64,000 nucleotides of DNA from CAYYYG01 sp964591375 (GTDB lineage Bacteria; Patescibacteriota; Microgenomatia; UBA1406; GWC2-37-13): NCBI GenBank assembly GCA_964591375.1, contig CAZQAU010000001.1, positions 62,001 through 126,000 of the forward strand. Reading direction: 5' to 3'. Shown here piece after piece: positions 8,906 to 18,505 of the stretch. How positions within the stretch are numbered: position 1 is the stretch's first letter; each line of letters starts with the position of its first letter. A program made the position numbers and the translations under genes. The notes beneath the pieces are model-generated. The model worked only from the letters and a program-made list of their open reading frames with translations. It did not search any database and had not been told where the DNA came from.

Positions 8906-11900
8906 TTATGAAGGTTGCGAAGATATTGCTTTGACAATAGGTTTGTTTGCCTTTAGAGCATTAATTTTTTGGTTGGTTTCAGAAGTTGAGGAACGGATTG
9001 CAGATATACAACAAATTCCAACAAACATCAAACAAAACGCAAGGATAAATAAAATAAATCCCCATGCAACTGCACTTGAAGTAGGTTCTTGTGGAACAGG
9101 ACAATCCATGCCATATGATTGACATGCATTTGTGGCATTATACGAGACAACTGGGAGAGAACTTGAAGAAGCAACTACCGAACAGCCACTAGTTACCAAT
9201 GTATCAAACAAAATACCGTAAATAGGATGGGTCAAATTGAATGTGCATGTTGTTGAAGTCGGTATTACACCACTATGTCTTAATGGCACTTGTACAAGAA
9301 CAGGCTGTGAATTCGGTGCTATTTCAAATACAGGAGCACCGTTCTGAGTAATACCACTTCCTTGAGAACACTGTACAATAACAGTATAATCTCCAGGCAA
9401 GGTGCCTGTGTTTGCAACAAACATTTTCATTTGTCCATCATTGGAGTTTTGTATTACACCACATAAAATGTCTCCAGGTTGTACTCCTGTATCTTTTAGA
9501 CAATATGGTGTATTAGGAGTTATTTTGGGTTGACTAAAACACCCCGAAGAAATATCTTGTTGAACATCATACAATTCTCCATCAACAGTAACTTTGAGCC
9601 TCACATACAAATTATTGCTTTGTAATGTAGGATCCTGGTAAATTAATTTGTTTCCATTGACATAATACAATGGAGCAGGACATGGCCCGGAATCAAGACC
9701 AGTTGTGGATTCGTCCACCCAATTTGGTGGCAAATAGCCAAAACTTCTGTAAGCATCAATAAATTCCTGGCAATTCTCAGAAACTGCCATCCATTGATGA
9801 TAATAACTTGATATTTGACAAGGAGTATGTACTTGCATATTATCTCTAATCAAAATTTCTGTCGTAGAACTATTTTTTACCAAATCCGTTATGCGGTCTT
9901 GTAATGTCCAATCTTCACATTGCATGAATCCCGGAACGCATGTATTTCTACATTCTTTGCAAAGGAAATTGGCATTGAAGGTATTTGCATAATATCTATT
10001 TTGTATGCCGTTCTGGCCACAGCCTGTACCATAGCCATTCATTTTTTGTTCAGGCACATAATAAAACCATACTCCCTTATTGTTTTGTATTGTAGTATTT
10101 AATCCAAGTAACTCGGGCCATGGCGTAAACGCTATTCTTTTACCCTGTTGATTTCTTATGCCTATACCATCGTTGCTAATTATATCTTTCCAAGGATTTA
10201 TAGTGATATCATTTGCATTTCCCATAAATATACCAGGTCCTGAACCCGATTGGTTGCATACAACAATAAATCCATTCAATTCTGATCCAATAGAACCAGT
10301 AGTAGAATCTATACCAACAATTTCGATCAACATACTGTGATTTGCACTAGTTGCTACTTGACCAACTAGTGGAGATGATGTTTGTTGATAGCATTGGCTT
10401 TTATCAGTGCCAGTTCCTTGCACACAATTTTGTGCCATTACTACATTTGTTATGTTTACAAAATCAGCTTGAGCCCCGCCTTGTACTATGGTTGCATTGA
10501 TAGTAAACACAGGATTTGGTGCTGGCCTTATTTGATATACTTTGCATAAAGGATACATTTTTCCAATAGCAGATGCAGTATAATGTGTTCCACCAGTTGC
10601 ATCAACTAATCCAGTTCGTTCAATAGCACAAACTGGACATATGTTAGGATTGACATTTGCTGGACAGTTGGGTTGCGCTCCACCTTTGCCGTCTTTATTT
10701 ACTCCTGGAACACATTGCACATATGCAATACCTCCACTATCTTCTGTTTGTACAGACGATACACAGCAATTATTATCACTTGGACCACATGCGTTTACTC
10801 CTCCATGAGGAACAGTATATGGTCCTACAATATCATTCGGATCATTGTTTCTAAATGTGGTTGGAGATAATCCATATGGAAAAAATGGAGGCAGTACACC
10901 TGTACTTGATAATGTACCAGATCCTCCACAGCCTGGCATCACAGGGCGAATAGACATAACTCCTCCATACTGATTTACATCGTCATCTGAACTACAAAAT
11001 TTAGCCGTTTGTTGATTTGGATTCATTTTCCATTGGGGAGCTCTTCCCATATAGAACCAATTGCCAAAGAAAAACCTACATACACTATTTGGAGCTAATC
11101 TCATAAATTTTCTTTGGCATTGTGCATCCCCATCATCTGCACCATCATCATCCACTTCTGAGCGTTTACATGGTCCTGTTCTTATTGTATGAGGATTTCC
11201 AGAGTCGTCTACATTTGCATCGTTTTCTGCATTGGTATCACCGTTAAAACTGTATGGAGTATCCCATCTCGCAGTTGCTGGAGGCTCCACCATTCCAAAA
11301 ATACAATTTCCGTCAGGTTCAGTACAACCTGCATTTTTAAAACAAGCTGTGCTTGGAGCAGGCATATCACACATGACTTGCCTATCCACTTTTGAAGAAC
11401 CAAATAGATTTGTGGTTTGATCACTAACACTCTCCAAACATGCTTTGTAACTGTTACCATCATCATCACCTCCACTTCCAGAATAACAATTGCCCACCCA
11501 AGGCCAATTAGGACTTCCACTTGATCCTCCAAAAGGATTGAGTTCGCTTAATGTAGTACACGCTTTTGTGTTTCCAATAGCAAAATTGCATATATGAGAA
11601 AATTGTATTCCAAGTTCCTCTGGCTTACAAGAGGATGTAACATTCAAACATTTAATGTTGTTTTGAACATTTGCTGTGCCCCCACATGTACCTGGAGGGT
11701 TATCATTATATCCATCAAATACTGCGCTAAAAAACGAAGCATATGCAAATGGAACTTCCAAATCGATATCGGCAAGTTCGTAATATACAACCAAAGGAGA
11801 GGACTTGACTGTCAAGGTTAATTGTTCACTAAGTACAGAACAAGTTCCTCCTGTACATTGATTTCCATTGTTGTTACTTTGAGGACTTGAATTAGGGCTT

Positions 11901-12241
11901 GGTACAGTAGTAAATGTATATTGTACATCGTTTCCAGTGCCTGGATTTATACCAATATCCAAAACAGTCACGTTTTGGTTGTCTCCACAATTCAAATTTG
12001 GAGCGTAATATGCACATGAGCGGAAATTGCTCACGGCAATAACTCCCGAAACCCCGCCAATAGTAGGACATATAACATTTGGAGGTTTTGGAACAGTCGA
12101 GCCTGGTAAGCATTCAGGAGGCAAATTAGGTTGTGTTGTAGGAGGAGTAGTGGGATTTGGCACAGGAGATGCTGTTGGAGTAGGCGTTGGAGATTGGCAT
12201 ACAACAATAGAAACCAACACAAATAACAAAAACAGTCTCAT
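8906..12241 (-). CDS. HAP2/GCS1-like (fusexin-type) envelope glycoprotein, paralogue 3 (longest)
   Basis: 1111 residues. A signal peptide (MRLFLLFVLVSIVVC) is followed by a Pro/Thr-rich mucin-like stretch (about 17-45). The family pattern then begins: FRSC...LNC, a beta strand leading to VPFAYASFF, PLCKVYQI near 550, GFIVVC near 655, FYY...YGTGC..NG near 725-745, a C-rich block, PCQ, a SGCF turn, and a NTGTLPGDYTVIVQC strand. That last element closely resembles the HAP2 domain III strand before the stem. One membrane segment lies near 1055-1080, with a short tail. Compared with its paralogues it carries about 300 extra residues in the first half (about 220-520), rich in Cys, Asp and Gly. A fusogen or receptor-binding variant is inferred. 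Confidence 0.68.
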   Translation of the reverse strand: MRLFLLFVLVSIVVCQSPTPTPTASPVPNPTTPPTTQPNLPPECLPGSTVPKPPNVICPTIGGVSGVIAVSNFRSCAYYAPNLNCGDNQNVTVLDIGINPGTGNDVQYTFTTVPSPNSSPQSNNNGNQCTGGTCSVLSEQLTLTVKSSPLVVYYELADIDLEVPFAYASFFSAVFDGYNDNPPGTCGGTANVQNNIKCLNVTSSCKPEELGIQFSHICNFAIGNTKACTTLSELNPFGGSSGSPNWPWVGNCYSGSGGDDDGNSYKACLESVSDQTTNLFGSSKVDRQVMCDMPAPSTACFKNAGCTEPDGNCIFGMVEPPATARWDTPYSFNGDTNAENDANVDDSGNPHTIRTGPCKRSEVDDDGADDGDAQCQRKFMRLAPNSVCRFFFGNWFYMGRAPQWKMNPNQQTAKFCSSDDDVNQYGGVMSIRPVMPGCGGSGTLSSTGVLPPFFPYGLSPTTFRNNDPNDIVGPYTVPHGGVNACGPSDNNCCVSSVQTEDSGGIAYVQCVPGVNKDGKGGAQPNCPANVNPNICPVCAIERTGLVDATGGTHYTASAIGKMYPLCKVYQIRPAPNPVFTINATIVQGGAQADFVNITNVVMAQNCVQGTGTDKSQCYQQTSSPLVGQVATSANHSMLIEIVGIDSTTGSIGSELNGFIVVCNQSGSGPGIFMGNANDITINPWKDIISNDGIGIRNQQGKRIAFTPWPELLGLNTTIQNNKGVWFYYVPEQKMNGYGTGCGQNGIQNRYYANTFNANFLCKECRNTCVPGFMQCEDWTLQDRITDLVKNSSTTEILIRDNMQVHTPCQISSYYHQWMAVSENCQEFIDAYRSFGYLPPNWVDESTTGLDSGPCPAPLYYVNGNKLIYQDPTLQSNNLYVRLKVTVDGELYDVQQDISSGCFSQPKITPNTPYCLKDTGVQPGDILCGVIQNSNDGQMKMFVANTGTLPGDYTVIVQCSQGSGITQNGAPVFEIAPNSQPVLVQVPLRHSGVIPTSTTCTFNLTHPIYGILFDTLVTSGCSVVASSSSLPVVSYNATNACQSYGMDCPVPQEPTSSAVAWGFILFILAFCLMFVGICCISAIRSSTSETNQKINALKANKPIVKAISSQPS

Positions 12242-12459
12242 TTTTGTGATGGTATGTAAAAACCAATCTTATTTTAAATTACAAAACCGAAATCACGTTA
12301 GATTTTGTTTTAGTACAAAATTGTTTTTAAAGTAACAAAAATAGACTAGATAAAGCAAGAAATATTTTTTATTTGGGAAAAATTTATACGGACAAATCCG
12401 GAAATAAAAAATTAATTTACAACTTAAAGTAAAGAGATTGATACAAGTATTTTTTTTTA

Positions 12460-13275
12460 TTATGTTTCACTGGAACTGTCTGAGTTTTTGTTTAATTTTT
12501 TTAATGCAGATAATTGTTCATAGAATCCACTATGGCTGCTTAGAATAGAGGCTAATTCCGAGCCATCTACTGTGCCATAGAAGTAAGGCAATGGCTGGCA
12601 CTGGAAATCCTCTGGGAAACCAAACAAAGACGGTTTGAAATTACACTGTAATGGAGATCCTAATATGGGTATAAATTCGTCCGATATAGCATTGCATAAA
12701 TTATTGACCACATATGAAACTTCACAAGCAATTGTTTCGTTTTTCATTAGTTTGTTCATCAAATTTACGACAATAGCAAATCCTTTCTCGCTCAGATGAT
12801 CGTCTGACATTTGTCCATTCACTAAGAATCCAACGATTACTCCGCCCATAATCATTCCCAGAACCCCGATTCCAATACAAATTACAAGAGCGAATGTAGA
12901 CACTTGCATTTTTGTAACCCAAATATGCTCATCAGTGTTGTTATTTTCTACAACAAGGTATTTGGTTTCTTGTTCTTCCATATCTACTATAACATCTCCA
13001 GATTGTTTGAATGGTTCCTGATTTGGATCATCAGACATAACGACTGGATTTGGTGCTGCAGACTGTGTCTCAGGTGCACCTCCCAATGCCCTTTGTTCTG
13101 CTTGTAATTGTCTTTGAGTCACTACTCTAAACACCATTCCCGACTGCAATGTGGAATGTCTATCTGGTCGGGATAACATAGAAACCATTTCCTCGCCCTC
13201 ATCTCCATCTGTTTTCTTATAACTATTTGTTTTTTTGCTCCTTGCAAAAAAACTGGCGATTGTTCTCGGGTCCAT
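12460..13275 (-). CDS. Type II membrane protein, unknown function
   Basis: 271 residues from the ATG at 13275; the frame extends only to a TTG at 13296. About 124 polar residues with a basic N-terminus and an acidic patch precede one long glycine-rich membrane segment (about 125-152). The C-terminal part of about 115 residues has four cysteines (ACE, LCN, QCN, QCQ) and would face outside. The orientation is type II by the signal-anchor layout. It is next to the DNA polymerase but probably an envelope protein. No family recognised. Confidence 0.6.
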   Translation of the reverse strand: MDPRTIASFFARSKKTNSYKKTDGDEGEEMVSMLSRPDRHSTLQSGMVFRVVTQRQLQAEQRALGGAPETQSAAPNPVVMSDDPNQEPFKQSGDVIVDMEEQETKYLVVENNNTDEHIWVTKMQVSTFALVICIGIGVLGMIMGGVIVGFLVNGQMSDDHLSEKGFAIVVNLMNKLMKNETIACEVSYVVNNLCNAISDEFIPILGSPLQCNFKPSLFGFPEDFQCQPLPYFYGTVDGSELASILSSHSGFYEQLSALKKLNKNSDSSSET

Positions 13276-13369
13276 TTTCACAAAACAGTATTTCAAAGGT
13301 TATCTTTTTCAAAACCCTCTTTTTTATTTTATGATCAATCCCAATAAAAATTACAATTTTATAAAACCA

Positions 13370-16300
13370 TTACCATCTCAATGCTCTTAATTTTTCAAAA
13401 TTTTCGTTTAATGCCGACATTGCATCAATCCTTTTTGCCAAGTTATCGCATTCATATTCAGTGCAGTTTTTTATAGCTTCTGGGGCAAGATTTTTAGTAG
13501 GGCATTTCTGACAAATATCCCATGTTCTGGCCGCATTGGTAATGCTTTGCTGATAGCTTTTTGTGATAAAATCTCTTGCACTCGGACTCTCCTTACAATT
13601 ATTACAAATCTTGTATTTGATATCTACATTACATTCTTTGATAAACGATTTCCCTATCCCTTCATATTCCAATACAATATGTTGTCTTGTTTTTGTACTG
13701 TTATTTAATGTTTCTCGAACAATTCCAAATTGTTCTGATTCGTTAGGCAACGGTTGCATTTCTGTAACTATTGTATTACATATCGCACAATGCTTGTATT
13801 CACGTTGCACTCCTGCTTTAAACAAAGCACTGTCTCCATCAACTTTTTTATACACTGTTTTCATTTCAGGCTGTTCCAGCCATCTCTTTTTCAAGTATGG
13901 TTCACCTCCAGGAACACAATATTTAAAAGCAATCACTAAATTATCATACAGTTTTTCTATATAGTGTGCTGCATCATAATTCATTTTTTTCTTTATCGCA
14001 TACGAAACCTCTTCACTGGCTTCTCTCACAGATTCTTCTGTTTTTTTAACTCTAAAGTTCTGGGACATTCCTTTTGATATCTTTCTCCTAACAACTACGA
14101 ATTTATATCTATCGCCAGCATATGCATCTTCTCCAGTACGTTCCTTTCTTTTCTTTGCTATAATCATTCCAGCAGTTATTGCCAGTCGCTTTCCTTCTTC
14201 TGGTGTATATGCGACTGCCAAGTCTCGTCTTAACGAACAACCTTTTGCCAAATCAATTAGTGATACTTTGCCAGAAGCAAGTAATATAAACTGTCTGGCC
14301 ACATAGTCCACCATAAAATCTACATCATTGTACTTAAGCACTCTAATCACGCACTTGTTAAATATCTTGTCCAAGAAATTGAACGAATCTGAACGTTTTG
14401 TCTGTACTCCTTTGATATCCAAGGTGTAAATACAAGTATCGTCAAACTTGATAGCAATGTAATGTTTCTTTGACAACAAAATCATAGCAATGTAAATCTT
14501 TTCAAATTCAAGTACAAGACCCCATGAAAACACTTCTGTAGATATACGCTTAGATAAATAGGCTCCAATATGCATCATCTGAATAGGAGTATATGTGGCA
14601 AAGGTGCCATCCTTGTTCTTAAGACAGAACATAATACTATCAGTGTCTCCATAAATAACACATAGATCTCCAGGGAATCCTAATTCGATTGTGACATTGG
14701 CTTCCGCAAACTGCTTGGCTTTTGTCACTGCAATTTGACCCTCTCTTGTAATGCATGCTGCAGCAGCTTTCAATCCACACAAACTATTTACCGCTCCCAA
14801 AAATCCATAGATAGAGTTCATATACACTTTGATAGCATTTTGATAAGCATCTGCATTGACTTTTTCGTCTTGAGCTTTTCGAATATTATATTCCAATTCG
14901 GTCTTCCATTTTCGGAATAAATCAATTTGCTCTTCTTGGGACATATCGTCTTTTACCAAAGGACATATGCCTTTTTCAATCTCTGTTGAAAGAGTTTTGA
15001 TTCTGGTTTCTGCTCTGCCCATAACTTTCTTTGCCTCTCCTCGCCATGCTTTTAGATCTCTTTCAAAACAAGGCAACATGCCTTCATGCACTTCTTTTTT
15101 GACCCATTCAGGATTCATTTTATCAGGCTCAAGCTCTATCGTTTTGTCTGTGATGACCGGAATTTCTTGTGTCCAATAATCTTCTTGTTTGATCCCAAGC
15201 TTTCGCTTTGCCCATTCAGTTATCATTGTCGTATAGCAAGTATTGCGTCTCATCATAATGGAAGGATATAACGAAGCAAAATCAAGGGTTGCTACGGCCA
15301 CTGTGTAATATCCTTCCAAAGGCTTCATCACAATGGCCCCTGCATATGTTTTCTTTTTCTCTCCTTTTCTGGGATATGTCGGTAAAACACATACACACAT
15401 CCATTTCACTTCCCACTTCTTTTTCTTGTAACTCAATATTCCTGCATATACTTTGATTTGAGCTCCTCGAGTAATCAGATATGCAAATGGCACACTTTGA
15501 ATTGCAGTGTAACTGATAAGCTGGGGATAAATACCATCTTTATCTGCTATTTTCCTTGGTAATGTAATATCCCCATACAGATACCTTCTTATCATTTCTC
15601 TGCCTTCATATGTAAAATGAGAAGGCTCAATTTGGTCATAGCCAAATGCATACTTTGACTCTTTCAATATAATATTGGATGCATTGTTCAGTGAAAAACT
15701 TCTCCATCCAGACTTGAAATTCATCATATAATACATCAAATCATTCAAAAACAGTCCTGGCGTGGTAACATCCACAACTCTTCTTTTCTTTACATATGTG
15801 GTAGACCACTCAATGTCTCTTGTTCTGCATCGCTGCAAAAATGACCTGCCTTCTACAATACCAAGCACTTGACACCTTCTAGTGTAATACGGAATATCAA
15901 ACCCATTGCCATTCCAACTCTCAAGAATCTGAGGCTGCATCACATGCTCAAAATAAGCCATATCCCTTAGCATATCGGTTTCATTATAATAATAAAATAC
16001 AGTTGTTTCTGTGTCATCTTCTTCTTTTCTGCTAAGAGTCCACATTTGTATGTCTGGGTCTTTCGATTTCTTTTCTTCCTCATCGTTTACAAATTCAGGC
16101 TTGCCTAATACAAATTCAAACGCTTTCCCTTTGTTTGTCTGAGCATCATGGAAATTCCATCCCCATTGAATGATAGGACAAAATCTGGGGGTAGGAAACG
16201 CCGGAAATCTCATCAACATCTCAGCATCAAAACATGCTATTGTAAATGGAGGCGGGGTCTTGATAATTGTCTGAATCTTTTTCTCTTCTTCTGTCAACTC

Positions 16301-18433
16301 CCTCTCAAGCTTATCAGTTTTGGGGTCTCTTTTAATACTCTCTTCTGGATCCTTGTATTTTATAATATCATCTACGTGAACAAACACTTCAGAACTTGTA
16401 TAATACATGCGTTCGTAGGACGAAGCAGATTGCCATTTCCCTCCTTTCAGTCCAATCCATCCCATTTGCAATTGCCTATCTGCTATAAACCTCACTATAA
16501 AATCTACATTGCATTCGTATACTGAAAACATAGGAGTATCTCCAAAAACTCCTGGATACCAAGCATCATTAAACAGCTTTCGATTAGGGTCATCCCTGAA
16601 ATCCTCTTTGTTGAATGGAATCCCCAATTTCTTAAATTCTTTTTCTTTATCCGTTAACCATAACCTATCATTGCGTTCAAATATAGTAGAACCCATAGGA
16701 GGAATGATGCTTTCATAATAGTTAGCCCATGGTTTGACATCGTCTCCCTTAGGAGTTTTGCCTCCATATGGAAACCATAGCATTTTTCTCAAGGTAGGAA
16801 CCAATTGAGGATTCAACAATTCCAACTTGAAAGCTTTGGTTTTCAAATCACCAGTATATCCCATCAAATCCTTTACTTCCTCAATCACTTTGTCATCGTC
16901 ATCAGGAAGAGGATATATCAAAAAACGCTCGTTCTTGAACCTGAAATCATGCCAAAACTTTTTTTTTAGCACATCATCCAAAATATTTCTCAAATTCCTG
17001 ATCATAGCAACCAAACACCGTTTCCTTGATTCTGCATCTTCATATTTATTTTCTACATCTTCAATCCAGTTGTCAGGCACTGCTACATATACATAAGGCC
17101 TAAAACCTTCTACTCTAACCGTTATATTATTTTTGTCTTGTGTTACTGCATGCAAATTTACATACAGTTTTTTCGATCCTCCTCTTGTAAAATTACTGTA
17201 GTCTGCATCATATGTATATACAATCAAATCCTCTTCGGGAGAAGGCAATGGATACTCTTTTCTTTTATATTTATCAAATCGTTTGTTTTGTTTTTGTCTA
17301 AAATCAAATCGTTCACACGACCTGTTGTTTCCCAATGGGTCTTTGTATAAATCTCTCCACGGAGGAGACTGATCATATTTGTTCATTCCATCCTCTTCTA
17401 CAAGAGAATAGGTTGGGTCATAATCCACACATGCCTCAAAATCATTATAAACAGTATATCTTCTCATATCCTTGATCTTAAACCCTGTTATCGCACCATC
17501 TATATTGGAAATATATTTATGATACTGTAATCTGCATGTCACTGAATGTATCATTGCAAGCACTTCTGATATCAACGATATCTTTTTGCCAAGCTCTTTT
17601 GGAGGCATACTAGAAGCCACAGAGTCAATAATCTTAGACAATTCCGATACAATTTCATTTTTGATATTATTCACATCCTTTTGCTTGTTGATGTATTTAT
17701 GGTATGTGCTCAGCCACAATCCGGCCCTTTCTGATACTATATTATATGTTTTCAAATAAGCAAACAAATTTGTCGCACTGTCATAACTCAATTCAATATC
17801 AGTATCGAATTTGACAAACGCTTTCTGCTGACATATAATAAAAACAAAGGAACATTGTTGCTCTATCAAATGATACATCACTTCCGCTTCATGCTTGAGC
17901 CTACTAAAACCATTGGGTTTGCGGTTTACAAAAGAATAAAACTTCTTTTCCTGCACCGCAGAAAATTCATGCTCTTGTAAAAAAGTACTTACGATATCAA
18001 CAATGTTGATCTCACATGATCGAAAATAATTCAGTAATCCCAAGTAAAATGCAAAATTGAATGCCTGGTCTTCTGAACCAAGAGGTACACTTGAAAGCAT
18101 TGCACAAAACCCGGTCATAACAAAATATTCGTCATCTGTAAATAACGGACGTTTGTCCTCTTTCTTTAGCAAATCAGTCTCGTCGCTATCCTCTGGATCT
18201 CGTTGATGAAATTCTTTAAAATCAGTAAACGACCTATCTTGCAAACGTTCAGCTATCAAATTGTTTTCTATAATCCCAGTTAACACAATTTCAAATGCAT
18301 TTATCAGACGCTCGATATGATCGTCTTTCTTGATCACTTTCAGCCTAGCCACTAGCCTATTTTTCACTATATCACATGCAATTCGTTTACATCTTCGTTT
18401 GTATTCATTGGGAAACGATATCTTAGTTTCCAT
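13370..18433 (-). CDS. Family B DNA polymerase (delta-like) with long N-terminal extension
   Basis: 1687 residues from the ATG at 18433; the frame reaches a TTG at 18457, which is not needed. The 3'-5' exonuclease has FDAE (D736, E738; DAE instead of the usual DIE) and NGNGFDIPY (Exo II). The polymerase has motif A DFASLYPSI from D1051, motif B KVYMNSIYG near 1202, motif C YGDTDS at 1261-1266 and the SKKHY segment near 1330. The C-terminus carries four CxxC/CxxxxC-type pairs (about 1547, 1611, 1640, 1658), the arrangement of the CysA zinc finger and CysB cluster of eukaryotic polymerase delta. The usual polymerase N-terminal domain begins only near residue 398, so about 400 residues of unknown function precede it. 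It is the replicative polymerase of the virus. Confidence 0.96.
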   Translation of the reverse strand: METKISFPNEYKRRCKRIACDIVKNRLVARLKVIKKDDHIERLINAFEIVLTGIIENNLIAERLQDRSFTDFKEFHQRDPEDSDETDLLKKEDKRPLFTDDEYFVMTGFCAMLSSVPLGSEDQAFNFAFYLGLLNYFRSCEINIVDIVSTFLQEHEFSAVQEKKFYSFVNRKPNGFSRLKHEAEVMYHLIEQQCSFVFIICQQKAFVKFDTDIELSYDSATNLFAYLKTYNIVSERAGLWLSTYHKYINKQKDVNNIKNEIVSELSKIIDSVASSMPPKELGKKISLISEVLAMIHSVTCRLQYHKYISNIDGAITGFKIKDMRRYTVYNDFEACVDYDPTYSLVEEDGMNKYDQSPPWRDLYKDPLGNNRSCERFDFRQKQNKRFDKYKRKEYPLPSPEEDLIVYTYDADYSNFTRGGSKKLYVNLHAVTQDKNNITVRVEGFRPYVYVAVPDNWIEDVENKYEDAESRKRCLVAMIRNLRNILDDVLKKKFWHDFRFKNERFLIYPLPDDDDKVIEEVKDLMGYTGDLKTKAFKLELLNPQLVPTLRKMLWFPYGGKTPKGDDVKPWANYYESIIPPMGSTIFERNDRLWLTDKEKEFKKLGIPFNKEDFRDDPNRKLFNDAWYPGVFGDTPMFSVYECNVDFIVRFIADRQLQMGWIGLKGGKWQSASSYERMYYTSSEVFVHVDDIIKYKDPEESIKRDPKTDKLERELTEEEKKIQTIIKTPPPFTIACFDAEMLMRFPAFPTPRFCPIIQWGWNFHDAQTNKGKAFEFVLGKPEFVNDEEEKKSKDPDIQMWTLSRKEEDDTETTVFYYYNETDMLRDMAYFEHVMQPQILESWNGNGFDIPYYTRRCQVLGIVEGRSFLQRCRTRDIEWSTTYVKKRRVVDVTTPGLFLNDLMYYMMNFKSGWRSFSLNNASNIILKESKYAFGYDQIEPSHFTYEGREMIRRYLYGDITLPRKIADKDGIYPQLISYTAIQSVPFAYLITRGAQIKVYAGILSYKKKKWEVKWMCVCVLPTYPRKGEKKKTYAGAIVMKPLEGYYTVAVATLDFASLYPSIMMRRNTCYTTMITEWAKRKLGIKQEDYWTQEIPVITDKTIELEPDKMNPEWVKKEVHEGMLPCFERDLKAWRGEAKKVMGRAETRIKTLSTEIEKGICPLVKDDMSQEEQIDLFRKWKTELEYNIRKAQDEKVNADAYQNAIKVYMNSIYGFLGAVNSLCGLKAAAACITREGQIAVTKAKQFAEANVTIELGFPGDLCVIYGDTDSIMFCLKNKDGTFATYTPIQMMHIGAYLSKRISTEVFSWGLVLEFEKIYIAMILLSKKHYIAIKFDDTCIYTLDIKGVQTKRSDSFNFLDKIFNKCVIRVLKYNDVDFMVDYVARQFILLASGKVSLIDLAKGCSLRRDLAVAYTPEEGKRLAITAGMIIAKKRKERTGEDAYAGDRYKFVVVRRKISKGMSQNFRVKKTEESVREASEEVSYAIKKKMNYDAAHYIEKLYDNLVIAFKYCVPGGEPYLKKRWLEQPEMKTVYKKVDGDSALFKAGVQREYKHCAICNTIVTEMQPLPNESEQFGIVRETLNNSTKTRQHIVLEYEGIGKSFIKECNVDIKYKICNNCKESPSARDFITKSYQQSITNAARTWDICQKCPTKNLAPEAIKNCTEYECDNLAKRIDAMSALNENFEKLRALRW

Positions 18434-18505
18434 TACGGTTTGTTTATTTGTTTGCAATATGCTCTGCTCGGATACAGATTGTCATTAAAAAACTTAAATT
18501 TATTT

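Noticed and set aside
8889..9122. Plus-strand frame of 77 codons opposite the end of the 1111-residue glycoprotein
   Set aside because: Entirely antisense to a well-supported gene and without its own features.
13370..18433. Many plus-strand open frames opposite the polymerase (for example 13563-13964, 16148-16525)
   Set aside because: They mirror the long minus-strand polymerase frame, have hydrophobic/Ser-rich shadow composition and no motifs.
18434..18457. Extended polymerase start at a TTG
   Set aside because: An ATG at 18433 serves, and the extra eight residues show nothing conserved.
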